Positions 11,779 to 23,239 of a stretch of DNA of 64,000 nt are shown in pieces. The notes beneath the pieces were generated by a model that was not told the origin of the DNA, did no database searches, and saw only the letters and a list, made by a program, of their open reading frames with translations. Origin of the DNA: Ustulina deusta (Eukaryota; Ascomycota; Sordariomycetes; Xylariales; Xylariaceae); the NCBI GenBank assembly GCA_023159155.1, contig JAJNNX010000006.1, positions 930,001 to 994,000 on the forward strand, written 5' to 3'. Position numbers and translations under genes: made by a program. Every line of letters begins with the position of its first letter. Position 1 is the stretch's first letter.

Positions 11779-14376
11779 TTAGAGTGCGTAGTTCTCTGTG
11801 TGTAAAAAGATCTCCTCGAGCATCGGGTCACCCCAGATCTCAGCCTGTAGCCGCGCCACGGTGTTGGCAACACCGACACGCATACCGGCCGGGCCACAGA
11901 CGAAGACTGCTGTTCGCCGCCCCAGGATGCCCCGTCCGTCGGCACCTCCAGTTGTCCATTCCCGGAGCATATACCCTAGATCTGGTCGTCCGTATTCGAC
12001 ACTCCATCCGCCGTCGATCTGGTGGGGTACTGGGAAGGCGAAGCGCATTAAGTTCTTCTGGAATTCTGTTGGCGTTGCAGGGAAGCCAAAGTCAAATCCT
12101 GAAGGCGGACCGAAAGTAGATGTTGGTCGTGGTCCTGACTGGCCTGGCAGATTAGTTGTACGGAGATGGGCGAGCTCAGGTGGATGCACCACGGCTTGAG
12201 AAGGGGCGCCTGCATCACCTTCTGTGCCAGGAGGCGGTGGGAAATTTTGGGGGGAGGGAGGGCCATAGTTGAAATGTGGCTGCATTTCAGGCCGCAGTTT
12301 AAGTGGTGGGAAATGAAATTCCCCTTTCTTGTCCTCCGGGAAACCGTTCGCATTGAGCCTGGGTGCTTCTTCTTCAAAGTCTGCACTGTCGGCATCTCGG
12401 CCTTCTAGCCGGCGTAGAGATTCTTCCTGGGGCGATAGATCGTTTGCTGGTGGTGGACGTTGGGGAGGTACGTAATTTGGTTGAAGATATTTTTGCTGGG
12501 GAAGAGCTGTGAATCTATCCTCATCTTCGGCCCGTAGTTGCTGCTCATATTCGAGATTACCTTGGGCTTCGTCTCGGATCATCTGCGAGTTGCGCTTCAA
12601 AGCGATATTAGCTACGAAACCATCTAATCGATCATGGAAGACGTTGCTGAGAGGGCGTGGAGCACGCTGGTGTTGCTGCGGGATTCGTGATTGTCGAACT
12701 GCTGCCGTGACGAAGAACTTGCACGTTACACTCTCTGGGGGTGCTGAGTCACGACAAATTCGCAGTTCTTCACGAAACCAGTCCATTGCCTCGAGCCGTT
12801 TCAGAGCCCACACTACCACCACCTTTTTCGTGATTGCTTTGCCATCCCTCATGCGCTTGATCAAGTTTAATAATTGAGACATCACTGCAGTAACACCACT
12901 TCCCCCAGCGATCAAAATGCATGTGTCAAAAGCGGCAAGTTCTCGGCGCATGCCGCCGTAAGGGCCATCAAGATATGCTCGATATGTGTGGAAAGGTCCT
13001 TTTTCAATGGCGGTCTCTAGGACTCTCCGGGTAAAGCCGCCATATGGCTTGAAGACAACTGTACAATCCCGGTATTGCTCCCCATATTCCGAAGGGAAAT
13101 CTTCACTGCACAGGGATGAGATAGTGAAGGGGTGGTTGTCCATGAAAGAGATTCCAGGCATTCGGAGATATACGAACTGCCCAGGTTTCCACTTCATCTG
13201 CGTTGGAATGGTGATCTTGATGGCATTTTCCGTCATCAGTGTGATGGCTGCTTCATCTCCCACAAGGAAAGACGAACGCCATGGCTTAACCCAGTTCAGC
13301 ATAGATAGGCGATAAACATAACAGACAACCCATATAGCAATGGTAGCAAATAGGTAGTCCCAAGTCGCCAGGTAATTTTTCGTATGCCAAAAGAGTAGTC
13401 CCACATACAACATCCCGACAGGAACGTGAAGCGCGACGAACAACTCATACGCTATTCTGCGGATAAATGGAAGTGAGGCTACGCAAAGCCATCCTAAGGG
13501 GACAAGGCATGCAATACCTGTACCGTAGATGACGCCCTGAGGGAAGAGCTTTTGGTAGATCTGTAAACCACCATCGTCCCACACAGGCTGGACGAAAAAG
13601 GGGATAGTGTGTATTAGCGAGAGGAAAAGGCACAAATATCCTGCCCACCTGTGGAACACGTTAAGTCTTTCCGGCCCAATACCGGTGATAAGTGTGAGCA
13701 GGTTCGCTTTCATACTCGTCGCGACAATCCAAGGAGTCATTGCAACTGCGATCATGCCAGCCCGGATGGCGACCGGCGGTGAACCGTACTGAATGCTTTG
13801 CCAATAGAGCGGCTGTTTGAGAAAGACAAACAGAGAGGCAAAGGCCAGCCCGACCAAGCCAACCACTAAAACGGCAAGGGACGAAAATGTAAATCGATGT
13901 TTGCGCCAAACAATATCGGGAATCGGCCGGTAGAATACCCATCTAAACAAGGCCAGAGCATCGAGCACCGGCCCAACAGCGGAGAAGTCGGTTTTGGGTT
14001 TGAAATCCTGTTTTTCTCCGGCCTGTTCGGGGAAAAAATGCATACCCGTCTGACTCGTCTGCATTCCGGTCACTGCATGGCTCGGGTCGAGACTATATAA
14101 ATCTCGGTAGTGTTGTTCCACCTCCTGCTTGTAGATGGCTTGTCGTATCTTATCCTGCCACCAATGCCATATCCTTACAACGACCACGGCTGCTATCAAA
14201 GCCAAGCTGAAATATGTCCATGCGAGGGCATACTTTCCTGACTTCATCCACGGATCGACCGTGTTCGCTTCGATCAAGCCAGGAGGGCTGGTTGGTGTCG
14301 TCGGGATATAGATACGCTTGGCGAGCCCTTCTACGAATTCGACGGCTCTCGCCACAATAGGATAAGTTGGCGCCAT
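11779..14376 (-). CDS. Ferric/cupric reductase transmembrane component (FRE family, long linker)
   Basis: Intronless. An in-frame ATG exists at 14535, but the one at 14376 (MAPTYPIV) is preferred because the extra 53 residues look like untranslated leader; this gives 865 aa. The membrane domain carries the paired heme-ligand histidines with x13 spacing (about H242/H256 and H317/H331). The FAD motif HPFTIS lies near 415, a nucleotide-binding GGSGVTA near 491 and a CGPAGM motif near 827. Such enzymes move electrons from cytosolic NADPH through FAD and two hemes to reduce Fe(III) or Cu(II) outside the cell. Odd point: about 250 residues of Pro/Gln-rich, charged linker separate GGSGVTA from CGPAGM, making it longer than the other reductase in this window. 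I see no clear SREA-type GATA site in the promoter. Confidence 0.9.
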   Translation of the reverse strand: MAPTYPIVARAVEFVEGLAKRIYIPTTPTSPPGLIEANTVDPWMKSGKYALAWTYFSLALIAAVVVVRIWHWWQDKIRQAIYKQEVEQHYRDLYSLDPSHAVTGMQTSQTGMHFFPEQAGEKQDFKPKTDFSAVGPVLDALALFRWVFYRPIPDIVWRKHRFTFSSLAVLVVGLVGLAFASLFVFLKQPLYWQSIQYGSPPVAIRAGMIAVAMTPWIVATSMKANLLTLITGIGPERLNVFHRWAGYLCLFLSLIHTIPFFVQPVWDDGGLQIYQKLFPQGVIYGTGIACLVPLGWLCVASLPFIRRIAYELFVALHVPVGMLYVGLLFWHTKNYLATWDYLFATIAIWVVCYVYRLSMLNWVKPWRSSFLVGDEAAITLMTENAIKITIPTQMKWKPGQFVYLRMPGISFMDNHPFTISSLCSEDFPSEYGEQYRDCTVVFKPYGGFTRRVLETAIEKGPFHTYRAYLDGPYGGMRRELAAFDTCILIAGGSGVTAVMSQLLNLIKRMRDGKAITKKVVVVWALKRLEAMDWFREELRICRDSAPPESVTCKFFVTAAVRQSRIPQQHQRAPRPLSNVFHDRLDGFVANIALKRNSQMIRDEAQGNLEYEQQLRAEDEDRFTALPQQKYLQPNYVPPQRPPPANDLSPQEESLRRLEGRDADSADFEEEAPRLNANGFPEDKKGEFHFPPLKLRPEMQPHFNYGPPSPQNFPPPPGTEGDAGAPSQAVVHPPELAHLRTTNLPGQSGPRPTSTFGPPSGFDFGFPATPTEFQKNLMRFAFPVPHQIDGGWSVEYGRPDLGYMLREWTTGGADGRGILGRRTAVFVCGPAGMRVGVANTVARLQAEIWGDPMLEEIFLHTENYAL

Positions 14377-14535
14377 GGTAAACGAAGGGAGTTTGCGCTT
14401 CCCTGACACTGTGTCGTAGGGATCAATAGCATCAGTCACTCTTTGGCTATGACACTCAACGCGCGTCGGCGAAACCCTCAGTATTGTTCTTGGACTGGTG
14501 CGACTTATATGTCCCGAGCTCTCCGAGAATTCCAC

Positions 14536-17316
14536 AGAAAGAGGTAGATACGTGCCCCGAATTCATATATGATAGAAGAATGAATACGACTGAGGCCCCG
14601 TAGAGGGAACCTTGGATTCCTCAAACTAGCACAACCAGAAGCACTTCGTCGAGGTGCTGAAGCCCTGCTGGAATCATGACTTGAACGACGATAAGAAGAG
14701 AGTCGAAAGGGATGGTTAAGATGGCGTTGGGGTAATGTCGGATGAATATAGCGGATGTGAACTATAGTGTAGCTACCGTGAACCGGGTGGGGAATCGATA
14801 TTACCCATCATATATGGGAGCAGCGTCACCTCATCACACAAGCGATGTGAACGGTGGATCATGAGCTTTTACACGATCACAGGTTTGCGAGACGGACCTC
14901 GTTCAAATTCAAGGAGCTCGTTCAATCAGATGTGAGCAATGCGCACCGGCGACTCGGGCTAGTTAAGGAAGTCTGAATAGCGGGTGACCCAGCGGTTGAC
15001 CGCACTTTAATATTGGCTGGCGACGATCGATTCGTTCCCCGCAGACTGCATCCCATCCCATGCAGAATGTACGAAGGAGGGGCACTATGGAGACGCTAGA
15101 TCGAGTCGAACAATCAAGTACCCTTGGCGGACCGTTGTGACTAGGATCGTCAATGCGGGTGCCGGGAAGATGACCAGGGTCTAATGCTCGACGCCATGCA
15201 TTCTGCTGGCTGTACCTACACTAGTGACTGGAGAGGTATGCAGTGTTCCCGCCAACGAGCAGAAAGTGACAGGAAGCCAAAGGATGGCTGGGATCACTAT
15301 GCGTATCTGGCCAGAACCGGTCAGGACAGAATAATGAGGCGGAGGGAGTGGTGCTCCAAGGAGAGCCGTTTGCTGCACCTACACGTAACCCGAGTCACCA
15401 GAAACGACTCGACTGTCGCACAGTCACCCGCTTCCACGCGAGATCAGATCTTGGAGCTTTCCTGTGGGCTTGGCCTATCGACGGAGGCGTCGACAAGGAG
15501 AAGGGGCTGGTAGCAATTGACCTTTGGAAATTGTGGGAGAGTCGTAGAAGAGAAAATAGGCATGCCTACTTACACTAGGAGTATACTCGTAGGTAACCAG
15601 GTAAGTAAATCAAATCACATATTGTGACCCTTGTAATAACTGCCGTCCAAATGGTACCCTGAGCAAATAGCGTAAGTACCTCTTCCACCCACCGACTTAC
15701 CCAATCTACATACCTCCATGCAGAAAGAGCGGAAGGAATCGAAGCTTGTGTTGGGCGCGTAATAGGCAGATCTCATTTGCCAGCGCTCTCGGTTGGTTCC
15801 CCACAGAGAGAGGGTCGGCGTCCTTTTTCTGGCAAATCTGAATGCGCAGACAGACCCTGACCCCTGGCATTTAACTCGAAAGGGTCGAAGCTATCGGACG
15901 TTGCTCATTCGATAGTCGCTCCTCGTTCGATAAGAGATCGGTTTGCTTTCACTGTCACCGTGATATACTCTGTGCCGAATTGTTGGAACACATACAGATC
16001 ACACTTGCACTCTGAATTACCATGTCAGTCAAGACGGTTGGGTAGTGTGGTACTAGATAGATACCTATCGCCCATGCTCGCTTATTACCTTCTGGTCTAG
16101 GTAATATAAAATTGGTGGAAAGCCCGTTCCTGTAACCAACAACTGTTTGACGTTGTAATGATCTACTCCGTCACCCAGCAATAACCGCTGGTTGGCATGC
16201 TGCTCATGGTGTTAACGTGGTGTGATATTCGAGTCTCTTCTCGATGTTGAAATCCTGCTTTACTGAGAGGATCGGTCAAGCTGTAATTTTTGGTTTCACC
16301 ACTCAATATCACTTTCCACAGCCAAGTTCTTGCGGTAGGTACGGTACTCTAAGGCTATATTAGCCTTTGGTCGGCCCCGTCCGCTTCCCGATCGAATGTG
16401 AGCAGCTGGGTGGGCACTCTTTTTGGGAAATATCAATGTCCCGGCTACCGAGCGGTCCGCATAGCAAGATACCCTGATTTGAAAATCATTGAACCTATTA
16501 AGTGATTGGGTTGGTATTATAGAGGTACTGCTGGGTAGATGTGAAAGGTCGAAGAAATATAAGGTGCCCCCGTAGATAGTTAGAATTCCTCATCAGTCGA
16601 CATTACCTACTCAAGATATTTCGCTTGCCTAGTTTGTAAAATAGTCGCTAAGAATCAACGTCCTGAAGTTTGTTAGCCTCCAATAAGCAAATCGATAGTC
16701 GTTAATTGATTTGTCATATACAATGAATTCTACGGCGTAAACGCTGGCACGACATATGGTACGGACAAAAAAGTTCACTTTATCGATTGCCCAGGGGTTC
16801 CTACAGTACGTGTTCTTATAAGTCTTCACTTGCTAGCACGACTGAGTTGATGTTGTGTTTCGTCATAGTACCTAATACAGTACGGTACCGAGGCAGTGCT
16901 GTCCACCTATCGGAAGTCAAGGACACATTTGCGTACCTGCTAGTACTTACCTAGGTATATACCTCGTAATGTATTCGATACGTCTCTGATGTCAATTGAT
17001 GCCAGTACCTAAATCTGCTGTGCCACCACCCCAAATGTAGGTGGGTGTTTCGCAAATCACATGCTGTTAGCTTGCACTGCAGTAGCGAGCTAGATAATGC
17101 GGCCTGTTGACCTGCAGATACGTGGAGGTACCGACTGGTGCTAACTAAGTCCACTGTTTGACCCCACCAAAGCAGCCAGCAGCAAGCGAGCTGTAGCCCC
17201 GCGAGGCTGAAGTAACATTGAATTTTCCAAAACCTCGATCAACACCCTCATGTCATAACCACAACACTGCGCCTCGACCCCTCGTCGAACAGTCAATCCC
17301 CTCTCGTACGCCCAAG
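14536..17316. other. Divergent promoter region, ferric reductase / RRP43
   Basis: A 2.8-kb gene-free stretch between the divergently transcribed reductase and RRP43. It contains scattered CCTACCTA/TAGGTA motifs (for example 15590-15605 and 16945-16960). The short open frames lack any recognisable domain. Confidence 0.6.
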
Positions 17317-18399
17317 ATGGCGAACGAAAGCTTGCTAACGCTATCGAGCGCCGCCTTTGCCAAGCTATCGCCGCACCCATACCTCCTCGCGAACCTCCAG
17401 CCTCCCGCTGCCAGCACACCGTCCTCCCGCCCAAACGGTCGCCAGCCAACACAGGCCAGGCCACCGGCCATCAACACCTCTTCCCTCACACATGCTCACG
17501 GAAGCGCGGTAGTTCGCATGGGCGACACGACGGTGATATGTGGCGTGCGGGGCGAGACGCTGACGACATCGCAAATCCCGAACTACCGGTCCTTGCTCTC
17601 CAGCACCAGCGACACAACAGCGACAAGTGCAGACGAGCTCCGCGGCTACGACCTCCTCGTGCCAAACATCGAACTAGCAACAGGCTGCGCGCCAGACTTC
17701 TTGCCAGGCGTGCCCCCCACGACTTTAGCACAGACGCTGAGTACACGCGTATACTCACTCCTCCACAGCTCGGGCATCCTCGACGTCGAGGATCTACGGA
17801 TATATCACAAGAAGAGCCATGAAGACGATGGAGGGAGAGGGGAGGGAATCGATGATAAGCACATGCGAGATGCAGACGGAGAAGATATAGACAACGCACC
17901 CGCGCGAGAAGTCATGGCGTACTGGGTCCTGTACATCGACCTCCTCTTCATCTCGCTGGATGGAAACCCGTTCGATGCGGCCTGGGCCGCCGTTCTCGCC
18001 GCGCTGCGGGACACGACACTGCCGCGCGCACACTGGGATGCGGACCGCGAGATAGTAGTGTGTTCGCGCGCGGAAGCCGGCGTCCCACTGTCTGTGTCCG
18101 GGCTCCCCGTAGCCTGCACGGCGGCGGTTTTCACGGCAAAGGAGCGGCTGAAGCAGAGCCAGGGCTGGAACACGCGTGCCGAAAAGGGGGCGTTCTGGAT
18201 ATTGGTCGATCCCGATCGGTTCGAGGAGAGCTTGTGTGATGAGACAGTGACAGTTGTTGTTGATTGTTCCGCGGAAGGCGACGAGACGAAGATCTTAGGT
18301 ATATCGAAAAGTGGCGGGGCCGTTGTTGGGCCTGAGGTCATGAGGAGATTTGTCGAGGTCGCGGAAGGTAGATGGCGGGAATTTAGGGATGCTCTCTGA
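17317..18399 (+). CDS. RRP43: Exosome core subunit Rrp43 (RNase PH fold)
   Basis: Intronless, 360 aa. The start at MANESLLTL is preferred over the upstream in-frame ATG (17218), which would add a leader-like 33 residues. The N-terminus has the FAKLSPHPYLLANLQP block seen in fungal Rrp43. An RNase PH-type beta strand GSAVVRMGDTTVICGVRGE follows at about residues 62-80, then NIELATGCAPDF, YWVLYIDLLFISLDGNPFDAAW and a C-terminal LGISKSGGAVVG block. Rrp43 is one of six catalytically inert PH-like ring subunits of the RNA exosome, which degrades and trims RNA 3'-5' in nucleus and cytoplasm. An acidic insertion (about residues 170-200, rich in Asp, Glu and His) interrupts the fold and is probably a surface loop. 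Assignment to Rrp43 rather than Rrp42 or Rrp45 rests on the N-terminal block. Confidence 0.85.
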   Translation: MANESLLTLSSAAFAKLSPHPYLLANLQPPAASTPSSRPNGRQPTQARPPAINTSSLTHAHGSAVVRMGDTTVICGVRGETLTTSQIPNYRSLLSSTSDTTATSADELRGYDLLVPNIELATGCAPDFLPGVPPTTLAQTLSTRVYSLLHSSGILDVEDLRIYHKKSHEDDGGRGEGIDDKHMRDADGEDIDNAPAREVMAYWVLYIDLLFISLDGNPFDAAWAAVLAALRDTTLPRAHWDADREIVVCSRAEAGVPLSVSGLPVACTAAVFTAKERLKQSQGWNTRAEKGAFWILVDPDRFEESLCDETVTVVVDCSAEGDETKILGISKSGGAVVGPEVMRRFVEVAEGRWREFRDAL

Positions 18400-19505
18400 A
18401 TTGCATCTAGATGGAATGAAAAATAATGATACCCGATGCCGCGGAAGTGCGCACATCTTGCGTGTAGTACACGTTGTTTCTGCTCTTTTATGTCGCCAGG
18501 AATATGGATCTTTGACTCATAGAAGACCTTGGTCCTAAGAGCTAGATGTATTCTATCTAGCAAAGACGAGAACTATGATAATACATGCACCCATCCAACC
18601 TGTACACCATTCCTTCCATCCTTTTTTTCTAATGCTATGGGAGCCTGGTCTTGTATGAAGGATGGCGATATGCTTCTCGTCTTTCTATGCTTGCTATAGC
18701 AGGAACCAGCCTGTTGCAGTATCAATTCTCAAGTTTGGAGAATCCATTACATGCCCAGCACTAAAGGTCCGAGGCACCCAAGTAATCATTACATTCATGG
18801 TCATTTTATACAACACAACTACGCAAGGTTTTAGATATATCTGACAATTTTATTAGGTTTTCTACCTGTACGTGCGAAGACTTGGCGATTGGCGAGCCGC
18901 CAAAACACAACGAGTAGCGGAATATTTCCATTATGTTTCTTAGTCACTGTTCCTGCATGCAAGAACACGGGGGGAAAGGGGGGGAGGGGGGGGGAGGGGG
19001 GGAGAATGTGTATGTGAGCCGGGAAATTCTCGTCAGACAACAAAGGAAAAAAAACAGAAGGGTGAAGTGTGACATGGTAGACATGCGGCTCAAGATAGCC
19101 GGAGTCAGCATATTCCCTCCTAACGTCATAACAGAGGTTCTCTGACAGTGAGAACAAGCAATGTGTGTGTGTTGGAAAGAGTGCTGTCAGTTTGCAGGCG
19201 TATCGGCGATAGAAGCGCTGACGCAGCGCCAAACAGCCCTGAAAGGGGATACCCCAAGTTCCATATCCATTAGTCCATACAAATGTGAGCTCTGTGTCGA
19301 GTATGATACAATATCAATCCGACGATTATGAGAACCAAAGGATTTCCCAAGCCCCTCCCCAGCACTCCTTCAGCATTGCAAGATATATTGCAGAATTTGA
19401 ACAGATCAATGCGTAAAGCATGTGATGACACGAGCCAAGAGTGCAAAATATTGAGCGTCGACTATTATGCGCGGGGCTGGGGATTTGTGCGTCGACAGGT
19501 GACTA
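18400..19505. other. Convergent intergenic region with a G-run cluster
   Basis: About 1.1 kb between the ends of RRP43 (+) and the 19.5-21.5 kb gene (-). It contains the G-rich run at 18969-19002. No coding signal is seen. Confidence 0.6.
18969..19002 (+). other. Strong G-quadruplex motif
   Basis: Four G-runs of 6, 7, 9 and 7 bases (18969-18974, 18978-18984, 18986-18994, 18996-19002) separated by AAA, A and A. Such short loops are the most stable class of intramolecular G4. It lies between two convergent genes. Confidence 0.8.
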
Positions 19506-21539
19506 TCAAGGAATGAACAGAGGCACTTTCTCGACTACCTCAGCCAGCTTTCTAGAGTTTTCATCAAACTCTGCAGAGAATTCTTTACCCTCCTCGGTAG
19601 TAGTCAAGAATTCTTGAAATAACTGAATAGCCATAAAGGAGACAAACTTTGCTTCCTCTAGCTCCTTAGTTGCAATATCATGAAGTTCATCAGTATCATA
19701 GCTTGGTAGAGAGTTGCTGCTATCACTGCCGCTTTGATACATTTCATCCGAATCATGGCTCGGTAGAGGGTTGTTATTGCTGCTGCCTTGATGCATTTCA
19801 TCCGGTTTGGCCAGTTCTTGCTCGATCCCCTCTGCTTCGTCGAGAAGTTGCACGACCTTGTCGGCAACAAGCATGGCGTTCCAGAAGGACGTGTACATGA
19901 AGTTTCGGGCGGCCTCATCGACCCAGTCAAGACCGTAGCGGCATCGGCTCGGGTCCAACAGTGGAACATGAATGAAATGGTGATTGTCTATTCGTCTTTG
20001 AATCGGCCGACCTGCTTCGTTGAGGAACATCTCGGTGGTGTAAGAACGTTGATCAGAGGACCTGTTAACAACAAATGCCGCCATCTCTTTACCGAGGGTG
20101 ACCTACACCCACGGCCTGACGATCTTGAAGTAGATCCGCATGAAATCCTATGGTATGTTATTAGTTAAAAGGGGAGACACAAGGTCAGGATCAAAGAACT
20201 CACATGGGCCATCTCGAGAGTTGCGTGCTTTGGCCAAGGAGCCAGACAGTAATACGCAAAAGGCTCGGCATGCATTGCGCGCAGGTCTAGACGCTTGCGG
20301 TGACTGAGTAATTGACCAATTAATTGATTGTCCGGACCGTGGCCAGAGGAAAAAGGGCGACCGTGTATATAATCGTTGATGTGCATGCCTCGTGCTGCAA
20401 CGACCACTTCACCGTAAGAGTCAGTAACTGCTAGTTAACAGAAGTTCACGTGGGTTGGAATGCTCCTCACTGATAGCTTTACTGCGCTTGTAGCACCGCG
20501 ACATAGACTGGTCTAGTAGAGCTGCGTTTCTTGTTTCGTCTAGCTCAAACTCGCCATGGTTCAGGTCTGGTACTTCTGGGTTATCGATGATAAAATCTCT
20601 GACCCTGTTGAAATGATACTGTAGCGTGGCAGCTGTGGTGGTAGGGCACCAGAGTCCCGGCTCCAGTGCAATATTGTCGATCTGCAAGTCCAGGTTGGCT
20701 AACGTAACATTGTCACGCTTAGTGGGCCATTTAGACAAATTACTGTCCAGATGGCGGTTGAGAACGAAAGAGGCGCCAAAGAATTCGATCAGTATCGAAT
20801 GCAGGAACTCGTGAAGCCCCTCTTCATCTTCTGCCGATGTGGTGATATGTTGAATAAGATAGCATTGGCAGGTTGCCGCAACTCCTGGGAGGACAGTAAG
20901 AAGGGCTTTCACAAAGTCAGCTAGGATTCCAGATCGGGCATCTTCGGTTTCGTCGTAGATATTCGCCAAGGGTTTGGCCGGCCATTCAGAAACAGCACAT
21001 GATCCTATGTAGCGAATGAATATTTGATCAGTAGGTCCGAGTTTCTTGGCCGCAATGAAATCATCCCAGGCGACCAGTTCATGAACAGTTCTCTCTTCGT
21101 CCTTGAAAAATTTGACGAGAGTGTCGAATTCGGAAACCAACATGGTCCATGAGTACATGAAGAAACCTCGTGACTTGGGCCTTGCATCACCCTCTGGTAC
21201 AGAGGGGAATTGAGCTTCCTCCATAGCGACAACCTTTTGCAAAGCTTCGCTAGACACAGTCAAAGGACTGGTCATCAGAGACATCCAAACTGCAACTTGA
21301 TCGCGACTGTATTGATAATTACTGTCGGGCAAGAGACATGCGAGTCTCTGGCATATGTAGACCCTCGTGTCGTGATCACTAACAACAGAGTCACCAAAGC
21401 CAAGCTTGGGGTATTTGGATAGGTTGTTGAAGATGGTGTCCCAGACCCTTTCGGTGAATGCGTTGGCACCCACATAGTAGGTATTGTCTAACGAACGAGG
21501 GAGCCAGGAAGGCCGCCGAAGAAGGGTTCGTGCATTCAT
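19506..21539 (-). CDS. Uncharacterised fungal protein, frame interrupted by TAG
   Basis: Exons 21539-20483, 20427-20204 and 20147-19506 join with clean signals (GTAAAG..CAG of 55 nt; GTGAGT..TAG of 56 nt). I do not recognise a family. The product is soluble and acidic with no membrane segment. It contains YYVGANAFTERVWDTIFNN near the N-terminus, SYGEVVVAARGMHINDYIHG around exon 2, and a C-terminal acidic repeat in which a DSDEM-like unit recurs three times. In exon 3 an in-frame TAG (20105-20103) follows IVRPWV. Reading through it continues smoothly (VTLGKEMAAFVVNRSSDQRS) to a stop at 19506, which suggests a CAG-to-TAG type nonsense change. A 45-nt GTAGGT..CAG intron (20106-20062) would also restore the frame, but its branch site is poor. 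Full length would be about 640 codons. Confidence 0.6.
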
Positions 21540-21842
21540 CGCTTCTTCCACGGACTAAAATCCAACCAGTTAAGAGAAGTCCAAGCAGCGGATGGGAGTG
21601 TAGGTAGATACTCTCTGCCGAATTGCAGTTTATGGATAATCAGTGAAGATGAGGGGATGCATACCTGAAATCTGATACAGCTGGTCGATATATCGGATGG
21701 CAATGGAGAAAATTGTGTGATGTGAAGGAACCGATCTGGTTCAATGCTTGGGCTCGGGTGCTCAGAGGGAGTGGGGCATTGGTGTTTGTACATTCATGTC
21801 CGGGTGTGTGCGTGCATCTGTGTGTGTGTGTGTGTATGTGTA

Positions 21843-21876
<34 letters not shown>

Positions 21877-23230
21877 GCTTGGTAGGTAGACTACAAAGGC
21901 CAGATACATTGAGGGAATAGCTAAGGTACACATGTAGCCTAGGAGACCAAGAACAGATGCAAACTGTCTGGGTCTGGTCTGTGTTGTCGCCTAGGAGATA
22001 CCCCCAATACCTCGATCTGCTTCTGTCTGCCTCGCACGGTACAGAGTCCCTAGCTAGTTAAGCCTACGCTGATTCCATAGCCAGACTTGACAGCTTGGAT
22101 TACCGATATTAAACACTCGGTACGAAGGTCCCCCCTGACTCTCCACATCGTGGCGGTGCGGCGGCAAGGTCAATTCCTGTCTGAACTCTGGTATGCTAAG
22201 AGGGCTCGGTAGGAGCAAGCCACGCCAATGTACATTTCCGCCAATAATGGGTGGTCTGGTGCAATGGACTGACTGCCATTGACCATTGTGCTCCCTGAGC
22301 AACTCCAGACTGGATCTCCAACCTAGGCTGATAGGTTGAGAGTGACAGCATGCCGAAAGAGATCCTGCACATGACTGCATGAGGCATCTGATTAGGTTAT
22401 AGAAAGGATAGTGAGGTAATCATGTAATGATGTGTCTTGTGTAGACGTCAGTCAGAATCAACCAGTCTCCAAAATGATTTGGAAGATTTTCGTTGCCAGG
22501 AATAATGCTGGCATTCGCAAGGAAACGGGGAATGGGTGCGTAATACCTCATTTTAAGTTATTGTTAGCTGCCAGCCTACATCTCTATCTCATGGAGCTCC
22601 TTCACTTCAAGTCCTGACTGTTCCGTCCACAGACCTCACTTCTTTGTTTCTCATTTCCATCTCTGCCGGGAACACACCGTTATCTGATTCTTAAGCTTTC
22701 TTTTACAAACTATCTTACAATGCACAAGTCCCTTAGAACTGAAGAAATCCCTGGCCGCTATTCTATCTCCGGACACTTGCTTGGTAGGTAAAACATGGTT
22801 TCTAAGGGAAAATAATACTTATTTAAATTAAGATAATATCAACAATAGTAACAAAAAACCCTTTACAGAAGAGATCGATGGTTGTCTATACCTTTAGATA
22901 CTAAATCCAGTATGGAGGATGTTTACTATTAGCTTAAATATGAGCACTGCCGATGATGGGGACATGCCACAAGAAACGAGCACTACGACGCCCAAAGTTT
23001 CCTTAACAATTTTAACACGATTTATACTCCTGGATCTCAACACGATTTTTGGAAGGGTTCATTTTGAAGAGAGTGGAGAGGCAATCGCCGATGTACTCGG
23101 ACTGGCAAATTTCGATGATAGTGGAAAGAAAAATGATTTTAGGGAAGGCGGTTGGTTACCTTGAGACGAAAGAGGAGGACTTGGGAGTTCAATATAGGAA
23201 AGGCAGTAACTTAACGTTCCAATCTAATCC
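21540..23230. other. Intergenic stretch, no gene found
   Basis: Promoter of the minus-strand gene to the left, then 1.4 kb of sequence in which neither strand gives a recognisable protein. Apart from the TG microsatellite I see nothing definite. Confidence 0.55.
21819..21874. repeat. (TG)n dinucleotide microsatellite
   Basis: Long TG/GT run with single interruptions (TATGTGTATC), 280-340 bp upstream of the start of the 19.5-21.5 kb gene, in its promoter. Confidence 0.9.
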
Positions 23231-23239
23231 CAGCACGTT

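Noticed and set aside
14536..15000. SREA-type iron-response GATA sites upstream of the ferric reductase
   Set aside because: Only partial matches (a GATAAG and an ATCAGATG) are present; none has the full ATCWGATAA consensus.
22919..23164. 81-codon plus-strand ORF opposite the region left of the DIM1 relic
   Set aside because: No recognisable domain and no flanking splice-compatible exons; it is probably a chance frame.
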